DNA of 64,000 bases from Gilliamella sp. Lep-s35 (GCF_009795845.1 NZ_WTEX01000003.1:95909-159908), one strand, 5' to 3'. Counted from the stretch's first letter, positions 40,301-49,235 are shown. Made by a program: numbers and translations. The notes: generated from the sequence alone by a model not told the origin.

Positions 40301-40766
40301 ATTGCAATTTTATCTCCCAATACGAAGTACTGTTACTAGCCAACAATTAGATAGCTTATGTAAACAATATGATCGCTTATCAAAATTATGCCCTGAGTTA
40401 GATTTTGAGTCCGTGCAAGGCATGTTAAAAGGGTTTATTGATTTGGTTTTTGAATTTGAGGGTAAATATTATGTGGTTGATTACAAATCAAATTGGTTAG
40501 GTGAATGTGTTGATGCTTATAACCAACAAGCACTTGAAAAAGTAATGTGTGAGCACCGTTATGACCTACAATACCAACTTTACTGTTTAGCATTGCATCG
40601 TTTCTTAAAAGGACGCTTACCTAATTACCAATACCAAACGCATTTTGGAGGGGTATACTATCTCTTTTTACGAGGAATGCCCGAGCACGGTATTTTTTAC
40701 CATCTACCTGAACAAGCGTTTATCGAAGATCTTGATAAGTTATTTGAAGGGGAAAGCGCCAAATGA
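37296..40766 (+). CDS. recB: Exodeoxyribonuclease V beta subunit RecB
   Basis: RecB is the 3'-5' helicase and nuclease subunit of RecBCD, which processes double-strand breaks. Motifs: Walker A IEASAGTGKTYSLA (about residue 24), VTFTKAATQELRSRI, IDEFQDTDPTQYQIF (II), GDPKQAIYSFRGADI, IHKSKGLEFPVVWLP (V) and LLYVAMTRSV (VI). The C-terminal nuclease domain keeps GFIDLVFEF, the active VVDYKSNW and YQLYCLALHRFL. It has 1156 residues (E. coli 1180). The ATG at 37296 lies inside the sixA end. recC and ptrA do not precede it and recD does not follow, which breaks the usual recC-ptrA-recB-recD order. Confidence 0.96.
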   Translation: MVSSSGVKKLNLFDLPLTGRTLIEASAGTGKTYSLAFIYLRLLLGIGQNSYPRPLNVNEILVVTFTKAATQELRSRIRQNIQELRIGLLQGHHKDPIYQQLIELIVDRKWAVQQLTVAQQSMDDAAIYTIHSFCQRILTSHAFESGVLFEQKLISDEYELKLRVTQDFWRHNFTPLDKPLAYLVLATWQDPTALLKDISPYLGLDFNNADKVNLDISTTIKLFYQQSYEKIENIKQSWLALSEKLVEIITQSGVSKQSYSSRNLPNWVNKVSTWANSETRTFELPNELEKFKQSVLIEKTKEGKSVPYHSFFEQIDELYKQPFDLRSQILMDIVSVIQKGVYNEKIKNGEMSFDDLIWQLNRALKAKTGDRLAQSIASKYCVALIDEFQDTDPTQYQIFDRIYDKQKLDQGLLFIGDPKQAIYSFRGADIFTYLKAKQSTGENSFTMDVNHRSSASMVKAVNQLFSNCDNPFIFNDIPFLPMDVAQRNQQKFLQVNNQKIAALTAYLLPDDITTNADYQEHIGSCCASQIVTLLSNSSLFIDNESEQRSVTTADIAILVRTGREAEIIQQKLSNCGVKSVYLSNNSSVFSSIEAKDVLNLLQAVLMPENETTLRLALMTSLLGQTMTDLEQITDDQDKWESLVEEFKQYQAIWQYYGVLVMLRRMMKKRHLAENILARQDGERILTNLMHLGELLQDASDELDSPHALIRWLTKQIVSPDPNLENHQQRLESDENLVKIITIHKSKGLEFPVVWLPFISMYRESDNQFYHDKNNDYQPTYAWVLTDEIKQQIEDERLAEDLRLLYVAMTRSVYHCSIGLAPLKKSRSAINYLLKGELRTIANMAHLIDIQLPIESKQYNPPILPNQSLSANVFSCNISNSWRVTSYTELQKHNHSILDYNSDIINDWDESALASDTVQPDDLPYDIHHFPKGAYVGTLMHSMMENISSDNLDELSEKMIKKLNLDSIWNKVITKWIQQILLTQLQEPNLILSQVLKGQCINELQFYLPIRSTVTSQQLDSLCKQYDRLSKLCPELDFESVQGMLKGFIDLVFEFEGKYYVVDYKSNWLGECVDAYNQQALEKVMCEHRYDLQYQLYCLALHRFLKGRLPNYQYQTHFGGVYYLFLRGMPEHGIFYHLPEQAFIEDLDKLFEGESAK

Positions 40767-40798
40767 GTGATAAATTTTTAAAAATCATTATTATCTAA
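40763..40798 (+). other. Possible recD start remnant overlapping the recB stop
   Basis: An ATGA overlap with the recB stop opens a frame of 11 codons (MSDKFLKIIII) before TAA. RecBCD operons normally couple recB to recD by such an overlap. The stub may be all that remains of recD, or it may be chance. Confidence 0.3.
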
Positions 40799-41129
40799 AA
40801 TAAAGTTTCCTTCAGTGATATTGATTTGATGTAATTTATTGTAATGATTGGATTTTTTTATAATCGAATTCAAAATTGGTTTCAAGCGCATTTGAGTTAG
40901 TGTATTTGACATGACTTGATAATATATTTCCTGATTTTGTGTATTGATAACTTGCAACACTTTCTAATTCGCCATTAGCTTCTGATTTAAACACTTGTTT
41001 TTTTATATAGCGCGCGTATAGCGCTATAGAAGGTTCTTCATTTAAACAATTAAAAGGATTTTCTGCTGAGTCGCAACTGCAAAGGTAAATAGATGAAATT
41101 AAATAACAATATGAGATAAAATGCTTCAT
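40778..41129 (-). pseudogene. Small lipoprotein gene with a probable frameshift in an A7 run
   Basis: The gene starts MKHFISYCYLISSIYLCSC with a signal peptide and lipobox (Cys 19), then NPFNCLNEEPSIALYARYIK. The intact frame ends after 97 residues at 40836. Just before that, at an A7 run (T7 at 40853-40859 on the plus strand), a one-base change would continue into another open frame reading KKSNHYNKLHQINITEG and on to a stop at 40778. That suggests a length of about 116 residues with a frameshift. I do not recognise the family. It is convergent with recB. A functional 97-residue form is possible. Confidence 0.55.
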
Positions 41130-41204
41130 TTCTATTCCTTGGTAAAATTAATCTGTAGCAAAAACTGGATTCTCTACAGGGCGACAAATTATAATATTGT
41201 ATTT

Positions 41205-41999
41205 TTACCACCATTGGTAAAAGTGATGCGTTGCTCCAATTCCTTTCCCTATATTTAAATCATCGGCATGGCTAATTGCGCCTTGTAGATAATTTTTTGC
41301 TTGGGCGATTGCTTCTTCTAAATTATTTTTAGGTAATAATGCTGCAATAGCTGCTGATAATGTGCACCCCGTTCCGTGAGTATTTTTAGTTTGGATGCGT
41401 GGAAAGGTCATTCTTATTATATTATTGTGTGTGATCAAATAATCAGGGCTTTCTTTGCTTGGTAAGTGTCCACCTTTCATTAATACTGCTTTGCAACCTA
41501 GCTTGAGTAATTTTTGTCCTTGGTTTTGCATTTCATCTTCGGTTTTTGCTTCATCACAATCAAGTAATGCAGCAGCTTCTGGTAGATTGGGAGTGATAAT
41601 GGTGGCTAGGGGTAATAAAAGCTCACGAATGGCCGTTACAGCATCGGATTTTAAAAGAGGGTGCCCACCTTTGGCAACCATTACGGTATCTAATACGATA
41701 GCTGGAATTGGGTTTGTTTTAAGAAGATGGTGAACGGTTGTGACTATCTCTTTATTCATCAGCATGCCTATTTTTACGCTATCAATTTTGATATCTTGAT
41801 AAAGCGTGTTAAATTGGGCTTCAATAAATTCGGGCGATATTGCAAGTGCCGCATCAACGCCTTGTGTGCTTTGTGCCGTTAGCGCGGTGATAACTGACAT
41901 GCCATAAGTACCAAGTGCCGAAAAGGTTTTTAAATCGGCTTGAATACCTGCACCACCGCTAGGGTCTGATCCTGCAATGGTGAGTGCAATTGTTGTCAT
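41205..41999 (-). CDS. thiD: Hydroxymethylpyrimidine (phosphate) kinase ThiD
   Basis: ThiD phosphorylates HMP and HMP-phosphate to HMP-PP for thiamine synthesis. It has the ribokinase-like N-terminal TIAGSDPSGGAGIQADLKTF and the C-terminal anion hole TKNTHGTGCTLSAAIAALL with the catalytic Asp/Cys region near residue 212. It has 264 residues (E. coli 266). It is the last gene of thiM-thiE-thiD, 11 bases after thiE, and falls under the TPP riboswitch. Confidence 0.96.
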   Translation of the reverse strand: MTTIALTIAGSDPSGGAGIQADLKTFSALGTYGMSVITALTAQSTQGVDAALAISPEFIEAQFNTLYQDIKIDSVKIGMLMNKEIVTTVHHLLKTNPIPAIVLDTVMVAKGGHPLLKSDAVTAIRELLLPLATIITPNLPEAAALLDCDEAKTEDEMQNQGQKLLKLGCKAVLMKGGHLPSKESPDYLITHNNIIRMTFPRIQTKNTHGTGCTLSAAIAALLPKNNLEEAIAQAKNYLQGAISHADDLNIGKGIGATHHFYQWW

Positions 42000-42010
42000 G
42001 ATAATCTTTC

Positions 42011-42652
42011 CTATTTAGCTTGTTTGATTTTGTTAATAAGTGATAATGTTGCTTGTTGAATATCTTTTTTACCACAAATTGCCGAAACGACGGCAACTCC
42101 TTCAATACCTGTGTGAATGACGTCAGTGATATTGTTTTCATCAATACCTCCAATAGCAACAGCTGGGCACAGTTTTAATTTTACTAATTCGGTTAATTGC
42201 TTAGTACCAAGCGCTTTGGCGGCATCTTTTTTGGTTGCAGTTGGATAGATTGGACCAATTCCTAAATAATCGACTTTTTGCCAAGGCACAGCATTAAGTT
42301 GCTGGTAGTTTGAGATTGAAAATCCTAACCATTTTTTATTGCCAATAAGTTGTCGTGTAACATCGACAGGAAGATCGCTTTGCCCTATGTGTACACCATC
42401 AGCATCAACAGCAAGTGCGATATCAACATGATCGTTTATAAATAGTGGTACAGGCGTGCCTTTCAGTGTTTCTTTTAATGCTAATGCGGCGTAATACCAA
42501 TCTTTACCTGAAAATGTTTGTTCTGATCTTAATTGAATTGCAGTTACACCATTGGCAATGGCAATTTTGGTGGTGTTTACCATGCCATTAATTCCTTCGC
42601 ATAATAAGGGATCAAGAACTAAATAAAGAGTAAGATCGAGTTGTTTTTTCAT
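42011..42652 (-). CDS. thiE: Thiamine-phosphate synthase ThiE
   Basis: ThiE joins HMP-PP and thiazole phosphate to make thiamine phosphate. The TIM-barrel motifs are TAIQLRSEQ, FINDHVDIALAVDADGVHIG with the Mg/pyrophosphate Asp residues, LGIGPIYPTATKKDA and AIGGIDENNI. It has 213 residues (E. coli 211). It lies eight bases after thiM and 11 before thiD. Confidence 0.95.
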   Translation of the reverse strand: MKKQLDLTLYLVLDPLLCEGINGMVNTTKIAIANGVTAIQLRSEQTFSGKDWYYAALALKETLKGTPVPLFINDHVDIALAVDADGVHIGQSDLPVDVTRQLIGNKKWLGFSISNYQQLNAVPWQKVDYLGIGPIYPTATKKDAAKALGTKQLTELVKLKLCPAVAIGGIDENNITDVIHTGIEGVAVVSAICGKKDIQQATLSLINKIKQAK

Positions 42653-42660
42653 TTGTTTCC

Positions 42661-43449
42661 TTATTCGTGCGTTGAGTTAAATGTAGAGAGCTGATCTAAT
42701 ATTGAAACAGCAAAGGTGCCTAGTCCTTGCTGTTTATTGGCAAGCTCGCCTGCCTTTTTCATCATTAAACATGCTGATGCAGTGGCTTGTAATGGATCGG
42801 GTGAGTTTGCAATAAAAGCCGCTACCATGGCAGATAATGAACATCCCGTTCCTGTCACTTTTGTTAACGCTACATCACCACCTGTTATGCTATAGGTGGT
42901 GTTGCCATCGGTGATGTAATCGACATCACCAGTCATAGCAACAATAGTTTGGTATTGTTGAGCAAGTGCTTTGGCAGTATTTAAAGCCGATTGGGTTGAG
43001 TCTTGACTATCTGGTCCTTTGGATGAGGCGTTTTGTCCATTTAACGCGAGTATTTCTGAAGCATTACCGCGTATTACTGTTGGATTAAATGATAACAATT
43101 GATGAGCAATATCGGTTCGATAACTAAGCGCTGGTCCAACTGCGACAGGGTCAAGTACCCATGGGGTTTGTGTTTGTTGGGCTTTTTTGGCTGCAAGTAG
43201 CATGCTGTTAGCTGTGCTGTTGTGGATGGTGCCAATATTAATTAGTAAGCTATCGGCAATGATCACAAATGATTCAACTTCTTGTTCGGCAATAATCATC
43301 GCTGGCGATGCGCCAATAGCAAGGAGCACATTAGCCGTAAAGTTTTGGACTACGTCGTTGGTGATACAATGTACTAGTGGGCACTGTTGTTTTATATGGT
43401 TGATAAATGTAATTGCTTGCGCAGTTTGGAATGGTTGGGCTATTGGCAT
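42661..43449 (-). CDS. thiM: Hydroxyethylthiazole kinase ThiM
   Basis: ThiM phosphorylates salvaged hydroxyethylthiazole. Family motifs are PLVHCITNDVVQNFTANVLL, GASPAMIIAEQEVESF and the C-terminal ALTKVTGTGCSLSAMVAAFI with the catalytic Cys. It has 262 residues (E. coli 262). The ribosome site AAGGAAGGAAAG directly precedes the ATG and is the likely target of the riboswitch. With thiE and thiD it forms a salvage operon; no thiC, thiG or thiH is nearby. Confidence 0.96.
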   Translation of the reverse strand: MPIAQPFQTAQAITFINHIKQQCPLVHCITNDVVQNFTANVLLAIGASPAMIIAEQEVESFVIIADSLLINIGTIHNSTANSMLLAAKKAQQTQTPWVLDPVAVGPALSYRTDIAHQLLSFNPTVIRGNASEILALNGQNASSKGPDSQDSTQSALNTAKALAQQYQTIVAMTGDVDYITDGNTTYSITGGDVALTKVTGTGCSLSAMVAAFIANSPDPLQATASACLMMKKAGELANKQQGLGTFAVSILDQLSTFNSTHE

Positions 43450-43498
43450 ATTCTTTCCTTCCTTTTTTATTTATTAATCGGTAAATGCAGGGAAGAAT
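43450..43498 (-). promoter_or_regulatory. thiM translation-control segment (anti-SD platform)
   Basis: On the minus strand, ATTCTTCCCT (43489-43498) can pair with the thiM ribosome-site region AGGAAAGAAT (one mismatch). The same CTTCCC can instead pair with GGGAAG at the 3' edge of the TPP aptamer. This gives mutually exclusive structures and suggests translational control. Confidence 0.55.
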
Positions 43499-43530
43499 GT
43501 GCCAAATTTAAGCTAGGGTTTTTATGGCTG

Positions 43531-43614
43531 AGACTTCCCTACGCTGGTATTATCCAGATCAGGTACAACGGGTAAGATCTCAGTTTTTTGTTAGAACAAA
43601 AAACACCCCGAGTC
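43531..43614 (-). promoter_or_regulatory. TPP riboswitch (THI box) upstream of thiMED
   Basis: The minus strand reads GACTCGGGGTG, then a variable AT hairpin, CTGAGATCTTACCCGT, ACCTGATCTGGATAATACCA and GCGTAGGGAAGTC. These are the canonical P1, P2-P3 and P4-P5 blocks of the thiamine pyrophosphate aptamer. It lies 82 bases before the thiM start. Confidence 0.96.
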
Positions 43615-43657
43615 AAAATTATTGGTTATTATGAACTGACTATTTGTTTTTAACAAG

Positions 43658-45019
43658 CTATTGTAATAATTTTTCTATATCAGTAATTGCCTTTCTATCA
43701 GGTAGGAAGATAATAAGATGATCATTGTCTTCAATGGTAAGATCGGTATTGACAATAATGATATCTTCACCACGAACTACAGCGCCAATAGTTGCCCCTG
43801 AAGGGAGTTTTAGGCTATTAATATTTTTGCCAACAAGTTTTGAGGTGTCATTATCACCATTAGCAACGACTTCGATAATTTCAGATTCGCCCTGCCTTAA
43901 CGAGACAACTTTAACTACGCCAGTTTGCCTTACATGACTTAATAGTTCTGAAATGGTGGCATGTTGTGGGGAAATGGCAATGTCAATCACACTGTCATTA
44001 ATGAGTTCAAGATAGGCTTGGCGTTGAATTAATACAATAACTTTTTTAGTACCCATTCTTTTGGCAAGCATGGATGACATAATATTGGATTCATCATCGC
44101 TAGTTACCGCAATAAATAGATCGGTAAGCTCAATTTGCTCTTGTGATAGTAATTCTTGGTCAGATGATTCTCCATGCAATATAGTGGTGTTAACAAGTTG
44201 CTCGGCAATTAATTCTGCACGCTCTGCATTTCGTTCAATTAGTTTGACTTGATAGTCATTTTCTAAACGTTTTGCTAAAGCAACAGCTACACCTCCGCCA
44301 CCGCTGATAATAATTCGTTTATAGGGTTTTTCTAATCGTTGTAATTCGCTAGTAACGGCTTTAATATTGACTGGCGGTGTGATGAAGTAGACCATATCAC
44401 CCGCTTCTATTAAGGTTGAGGCGAGTGGGCGAATAAAGCGATTTTTACGATAAATGGCAACAACACGAGCTTCAACATGCGGTAAATGTTCTTTGAGTTC
44501 GGATAGTTCATTACCCACTAAAGCACCGCCATAATAGGCAGTTACAGCTACTAAGCAGACACGATTATCACAAAAAGAGGCAAATTGCAGTGAACCAGGG
44601 TATTGTACTAACTGGCTAATATGGTTGGTGATAAGGTTTTCTGGAGCAATAATATGATCAATGTTAATGCAATCTTTGTTGAAGGAGGGGTAATCTTCGT
44701 TATTGTATTCGGGCTCTCTGATACGCGCGACTTTTTGGGGAATGTGAAACATCACATGTCCAATTTGGCAAGCTATCATGTTGATTTCGTCAGAGTTAGT
44801 AACGGCAACAAGCATGTCTGCCGATTCGGCACCAGCGTCTTTTAAGACTTGCGGATAAGATGGTTTGCCACAAATTATTTGTAAATCAAAGCGTTCTTGC
44901 AAAGATTGTAATTTGTCGTGATCTTCATCAACCACTGTAACATCATTTTGTTTTTCGGTAACGAGATATTCAGCAAGTGCACTACCTGTTTGTCCGGCAC
45001 CAAGAATAATAATCTTCAT
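43658..45019 (-). CDS. trkA: Trk potassium uptake NAD-binding protein TrkA
   Basis: TrkA is the peripheral regulatory subunit of the TrkG/TrkH potassium channel. It contains two RCK units, each with a Rossmann NAD motif: IIILGAGQTGSALAEYL at residue 3 and IIISGGGGVAVALAKRL near residue 235. Each is followed by a TrkA-C domain. It has 453 residues (E. coli 458). It stands alone here, not next to rsmB, between the thiamine operon and trpS. The trkH gene is not in the window. Confidence 0.96.
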   Translation of the reverse strand: MKIIILGAGQTGSALAEYLVTEKQNDVTVVDEDHDKLQSLQERFDLQIICGKPSYPQVLKDAGAESADMLVAVTNSDEINMIACQIGHVMFHIPQKVARIREPEYNNEDYPSFNKDCINIDHIIAPENLITNHISQLVQYPGSLQFASFCDNRVCLVAVTAYYGGALVGNELSELKEHLPHVEARVVAIYRKNRFIRPLASTLIEAGDMVYFITPPVNIKAVTSELQRLEKPYKRIIISGGGGVAVALAKRLENDYQVKLIERNAERAELIAEQLVNTTILHGESSDQELLSQEQIELTDLFIAVTSDDESNIMSSMLAKRMGTKKVIVLIQRQAYLELINDSVIDIAISPQHATISELLSHVRQTGVVKVVSLRQGESEIIEVVANGDNDTSKLVGKNINSLKLPSGATIGAVVRGEDIIIVNTDLTIEDNDHLIIFLPDRKAITDIEKLLQ

Positions 45020-45036
45020 AACTACCCTGTATCGTT

Positions 45037-45082
45037 AAATGGCTTTAATGGTTGCTTGTTTATCTACTTTATTAAAGCCATT
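45037..45082 (-). terminator. Inverted repeat after trpS, possible terminator
   Basis: Twelve-base arms AATGGCTTTAAT / ATTAAAGCCATT flank a 21-base loop between the trpS stop and the trkA start. The tail is AT-rich. It may end the aroK-trpS transcript before trkA. Confidence 0.5.
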
Positions 45083-45126
45083 ACATACTATTTTATTTTT
45101 GTAACAATAGAGTATTGTTTTAGTAA

Positions 45127-46122
45127 TTAAACAAACCCAATTGCGTCATAGACCTTTTTCAATGTTGGTTCGGCTTTTGAGCGTGCCTTTTCGGCACCTT
45201 CTTGCATGATTGAAAATAGATAGCTTTCATCATTACGATATTCATGATATTTAGCTTGCAAGATGGTTAACATGTCAATAACTTGGGTTGCCACTTCGGT
45301 TTTTAAGTGACCATACATTTTGCCTTCAAATTCTTTTTCAAGCTCAGCAATAGACTTTCCTGTGATACCCGTTAAAATATCAAGCAGGTTTGATACACCA
45401 GCTTTATTTTTTATGTCGTAACGAACGATTGGTGGTTCATCAGAATCAGTCATTGCGCGTTTTATTTTCTTTTCAATATCTTTTGGGTTCTCAAGTAACC
45501 CTATTACGTTATTGCGATTTTCGTCTGATTTTGACATTTTTTTGGTTGGTTCTTGTAATGACATAACGCGTGCACCAACTTTAGCAATAAACGGTTCTGG
45601 AACGGTGAAAACATCCCCATAAAGTGCATTAAAGCGCATAGCAATATCACGCGATAATTCAAGATGTTGCTTTTGATCATCGCCCACAGGTACTAAGTTT
45701 GCTTGATAAAGCAAAATGTCTGCTGCCATAAGTACTGGATAGTCAAATAGACCTGCGTTAATGTTTTCGGCATGGCGTGATGATTTATCTTTAAATTGTG
45801 TCATACGGCTGAGTTCACCAAAATAGGTGTAACAATTTAATGCCCAACCAAGTTCTGCATGTGCAGGGACGTGTGATTGTACAAAAATAGTGCTCTGTTT
45901 GGGGTCAATTCCACAAGCTAAATAAAGGGCAAGTGTATCTAATGTGGCTTTGCGTAATTTGTTGGGATCTTGACGTACTGTGATCGCATGTTGATTGACA
46001 ATACAATAAACGCAATCATATTCACCTTGCAAAGCCACCCAATTTTTTAATGCACCTAAGTAGTTGCCAAGTGTTAGTTCTCCTGATGGCTGAGCGCCAC
46101 TAAATACAATCGGTTTACTCAT
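45127..46122 (-). CDS. trpS: Tryptophanyl-tRNA synthetase
   Basis: This class I synthetase charges tRNA-Trp. It has [17 protein letters not shown] (HIGH equivalent), the tryptophan-pocket [32 protein letters not shown] and the KMSKS loop [14 protein letters not shown]. It has 331 residues (E. coli 334). It is the last gene of the dam cluster, 23 bases after gph, the enteric order. Confidence 0.97.
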   Translation of the reverse strand: MSKPIVFSGAQPSGELTLGNYLGALKNWVALQGEYDCVYCIVNQHAITVRQDPNKLRKATLDTLALYLACGIDPKQSTIFVQSHVPAHAELGWALNCYTYFGELSRMTQFKDKSSRHAENINAGLFDYPVLMAADILLYQANLVPVGDDQKQHLELSRDIAMRFNALYGDVFTVPEPFIAKVGARVMSLQEPTKKMSKSDENRNNVIGLLENPKDIEKKIKRAMTDSDEPPIVRYDIKNKAGVSNLLDILTGITGKSIAELEKEFEGKMYGHLKTEVATQVIDMLTILQAKYHEYRNDESYLFSIMQEGAEKARSKAEPTLKKVYDAIGFV

Positions 46123-46145
46123 AATTTATTCCTAATCTATGCTAA

Positions 46146-46841
46146 TTATTTTTTTGCATCAGCTTTGGGCTGAGGCAATAATGTTAATATGTCTTTAAAA
46201 TCATCCAATAAGAAATCAGGATTGCTAGTGACGATCGAGATGCCATAGTTATAACCATAGCTTAATGCCACTGTCGGGCAGTTGGCATTTTGTGCTGCTG
46301 TAATATCGTTTTTAGAATCACCAACAAATAGGAGCTGATCACTAAACAATCCAAATGTTGCCATAACTTGATATAAAGGTGCTGGGTGTGGTTTTAATTT
46401 AATCACATCTCCACCACCAAGCACTAATGAAAAGTACTCTTTTATACCTAAAGAAGTCAGTAAAGCTGGTAAAAATTGTGCGGGTTTATTAGTTACTAAT
46501 GCGAGTGGATAATTATTATCATAAAGTGCTTTTAAGGTCTCTTTAACGTTGGGAAATAATATAGTTTCTGCATCAATGACTTTATCATAGTGCTGATTAA
46601 ATAGATCTTTAGCTTTGGCAAAGAGTTCTGTTGATGGATCAACTGCAATTGCTTTAAATACTCTTTCTAGCATGATATCAATACCATTACCTACAAAGTT
46701 TTTGATTTGTTCATTGCTGATTGTTGGTAGGTTTAAATCTGCTAGCATTTTTTGTGAGGCCAGTGCAAGCCCTGGGACACTATCGACAAGTGTACCATCT
46801 AAATCAAAAGCTACGGCCTGGATGTCATTTAATTTAGTCAT
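46146..46841 (-). CDS. gph: Phosphoglycolate phosphatase
   Basis: This HAD-family phosphatase removes 2-phosphoglycolate formed during DNA repair. Motif I is [18 protein letters not shown] (residues 10-27), motif II ALVTNKP, and motif [23 protein letters not shown]. It has 231 residues (E. coli 252). Its ATG overlaps the end of rpe by eight bases, so the two are coupled. Confidence 0.95.
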   Translation of the reverse strand: MTKLNDIQAVAFDLDGTLVDSVPGLALASQKMLADLNLPTISNEQIKNFVGNGIDIMLERVFKAIAVDPSTELFAKAKDLFNQHYDKVIDAETILFPNVKETLKALYDNNYPLALVTNKPAQFLPALLTSLGIKEYFSLVLGGGDVIKLKPHPAPLYQVMATFGLFSDQLLFVGDSKNDITAAQNANCPTVALSYGYNYGISIVTSNPDFLLDDFKDILTLLPQPKADAKK

Positions 46842-47511
46842 GTTGAACTCCTGCTAACTCTTTTCGCATTGCATCAATAACGGTTTTATAATTAAGTTGG
46901 CTAAATATGGCCGAACCAGCTACAAACATATCTGCACCAGCTTTAGCGATTTCAGCAATATTTTCTACTTTTACGCCGCCATCAATTTCTAATCGGATAT
47001 CGCGTCCTGATTCAATAATACGTTTTTTTACTTGTCGTAGTTTTTTTAAGGTTGATGGAATAAATGATTGTCCACCAAAGCCGGGGTTAACGCCCATTAA
47101 TAAAATAATATCAATTTTATCTATGACATAATCTAAATAGCTTAACGGGGTTGTGGGATTAAATACAATGCCAGCTGTACAACCGTGATCTTTTATTGAT
47201 TGCAATGAACGATCTAAATGAATAGTGGCTTCAGGGTGGATTGATATATTGCTTGCCCCAGCATTGGCAAAACTAGTTATTAGATCTTCAACTGGTGATA
47301 CCATTAAATGCACATCAATAGGTGCGCTAACGCCATAGTCTCGTAAAGCTTTACAAAACATTGAACCCATGGTTAGGTTGGGAACAAAGTGATTGTCCAT
47401 TACGTCAAAATGGATAACATCGGCTCCTGCATCAAGCACTTTTTGAGTATCTTCACCAAGACGCGCAAAATCGGCTGATAATATTGATGGCGCAATAATG
47501 TATTTTTTCAT
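46834..47511 (-). CDS. rpe: Ribulose-phosphate 3-epimerase
   Basis: Rpe interconverts ribulose 5-phosphate and xylulose 5-phosphate in the pentose phosphate pathway. The TIM-barrel motifs are [32 protein letters not shown] with the metal His/Asp, [15 protein letters not shown] and [12 protein letters not shown]. It has 225 residues, the same as E. coli. It lies 38 bases after dam, with gph overlapping its end. Confidence 0.97.
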   Translation of the reverse strand: MKKYIIAPSILSADFARLGEDTQKVLDAGADVIHFDVMDNHFVPNLTMGSMFCKALRDYGVSAPIDVHLMVSPVEDLITSFANAGASNISIHPEATIHLDRSLQSIKDHGCTAGIVFNPTTPLSYLDYVIDKIDIILLMGVNPGFGGQSFIPSTLKKLRQVKKRIIESGRDIRLEIDGGVKVENIAEIAKAGADMFVAGSAIFSQLNYKTVIDAMRKELAGVQHD

Positions 47512-47549
47512 AACCTACCTCTAATAACTTTTACTGTAATCAAGCCTGC

Positions 47550-48371
47550 TTATGACTTTTTATATAACGCTAAAATCTCGTCGATTTTTTTACGGCCTTC
47601 ACCCGCACAGCTAATTGAGCGCCGCATTTCTGCCCGATAAAGCTCACTTGCTTTACTGTAAAGGGTCATTGTGTAATCAGTATAATGATTAGAAACAAGT
47701 ACAGGTATATTTTTTTTATATGCCATGGTTTCAGCTAATTTTGATAGTTTTTTGTGTTCTTCAAATCCAAATATATTTGAATAGTAAGCTGTAAAGCCCG
47801 CAGATTCATTCGGCGATATATAGGGTGGATCACAATAAATTACTGAATTTTTTTTGGCTTGCTTCATCACCTCATGATAAGGCGCACAAATAAACTGAGC
47901 CTTTTGCGCTTTTTCTGCAAAAAAGTAAAGTTCTTTTTCAGGGAAATAAATTGTCTTATAACGCCCAAATGGGACATTAAATAGCCCGCTGTTGTTATAA
48001 CGACATAAACCGTTATAGCAATGACGATTTAAGTAGACGAATAAAAGTGATCTCAAATATTGGTCTTTACTACCATTAAATAAATCGCGCAGTTGATAAA
48101 ACGCATCGGGATTATTATTTTGAGTGTCAAATAGCAATCGCAGGTCACCAATAAATTGATCAGGTCTTGATTGTAACAATTTAAATAATGAAATTAAATC
48201 ATGATTGATATCTGCTAAAATATAACTGTTGTAGTTAGTATTTAAAAACACGGAGCCAGCCCCGACAAAAGGTTCAATCAGTTGTTCACCTTCTGGTAGA
48301 TACCGTTTAATTGTGTCCACAAGCTCATATTTTCCTCCAGCCCATTTTAAAAAGGCTCGTTGCTTCTTCAA
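47550..48371 (-). CDS. dam: DNA adenine methyltransferase Dam (GATC)
   Basis: Dam methylates adenine in GATC for mismatch repair, replication timing and gene control. The AdoMet motif FLKWAGGKYELVDTIKRYLP is at the N-terminus, with PFVGAGSVFLN, and the catalytic DPPY is in VIYCDPPYISPNESAGFTAY near residue 180. It has 273 residues (E. coli 278). Its place between damX and rpe indicates the housekeeping enzyme, not a phage or restriction methylase. Confidence 0.96.
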   Translation of the reverse strand: MKKQRAFLKWAGGKYELVDTIKRYLPEGEQLIEPFVGAGSVFLNTNYNSYILADINHDLISLFKLLQSRPDQFIGDLRLLFDTQNNNPDAFYQLRDLFNGSKDQYLRSLLFVYLNRHCYNGLCRYNNSGLFNVPFGRYKTIYFPEKELYFFAEKAQKAQFICAPYHEVMKQAKKNSVIYCDPPYISPNESAGFTAYYSNIFGFEEHKKLSKLAETMAYKKNIPVLVSNHYTDYTMTLYSKASELYRAEMRRSISCAGEGRKKIDEILALYKKS

Positions 48372-48419
48372 CGGAAACTCCTATTTGTCGTTGATCGGAT
48401 AAATAAACGATATTCTTTG

Positions 48420-49235
48420 TTATTTACTTACTTTTTCTTTGTTAATCGTTGCGCCAGATTTAACCCATGGTTTGTCTTTTTGCAGTGCGCTTGGTAAGGA
48501 CTTAAGCGCTTCGTTCGCTTCATCTATTGATGAATAATTACCTTTTATTAAAACAAACCACGAACCAGATTGATGTTTAGACTGATAAATATGGTAATCG
48601 GTTATATTGTTTTGTTTGATAAATTTTTTTAATCCTTCCAATGATTTAGATGCACTAAGCTGAATAACATAGCGATCATTTTTTATCTTAATATTTTTTT
48701 CTAAACCAACATTTTCATTTTTGCTATTAACCAAATTATGGTTATTTTTTTTCGTATCTGTCTTACTAGCGATGGCCCTACCATTGGATGTTGTAGCTGT
48801 ATGATGATTTGCTTTATAACCTTTATTTTGGTTATTAGTTGGTGAATCTAAGCTATCATCTGTATTACCAAAAGATTCAAGTTGCGTATTAGATTGATTC
48901 AAAGCATTGTCTGATAATGTTTCTATTATTGAATCAGTACCTCTAATTTGATTTCCATTAACCTCACTAATGTTTTGTTCATCAGCAATTGTATCATTGG
49001 TTTCTTCTGTTGACGTTACTCCATTAACTTCTGGAGGCGTTAATGGTGTTTCTGTTTTTTTGTGAGAAGAATAAAAGATAATCAAACAAAGTAATAAAAA
49101 AATAATAATTGCTAACCCCAAAATAATTAACTTTCTCTTTGGAAAATCTTGAAGAAAACCGAGCAATTTTAATGGGGGCGTAGAGTCCTTATTAGGTTGT
49201 TCTGATATATAACGGTCATCTTTATCTACACGCAT
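48420..49235 (-). CDS. damX: Cell-division SPOR-domain protein DamX
   Basis: DamX is an inner-membrane septal-ring protein that binds denuded glycan. A cytoplasmic N-terminus (1-33) is followed by a membrane helix (34-52, LIILGLAIIIFLLLCLIIFY), a low-complexity Asn/Thr/Ser-rich periplasmic linker, and a C-terminal SPOR domain (about 190-262: RYVIQLSASKSLEGLKKFI and GSWFVLIKGNYSSIDEANEA). At 271 residues it is much shorter than E. coli DamX (428), and the order aroK-damX shows that aroB is missing. Confidence 0.92.
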   Translation of the reverse strand: MRVDKDDRYISEQPNKDSTPPLKLLGFLQDFPKRKLIILGLAIIIFLLLCLIIFYSSHKKTETPLTPPEVNGVTSTEETNDTIADEQNISEVNGNQIRGTDSIIETLSDNALNQSNTQLESFGNTDDSLDSPTNNQNKGYKANHHTATTSNGRAIASKTDTKKNNHNLVNSKNENVGLEKNIKIKNDRYVIQLSASKSLEGLKKFIKQNNITDYHIYQSKHQSGSWFVLIKGNYSSIDEANEALKSLPSALQKDKPWVKSGATINKEKVSK

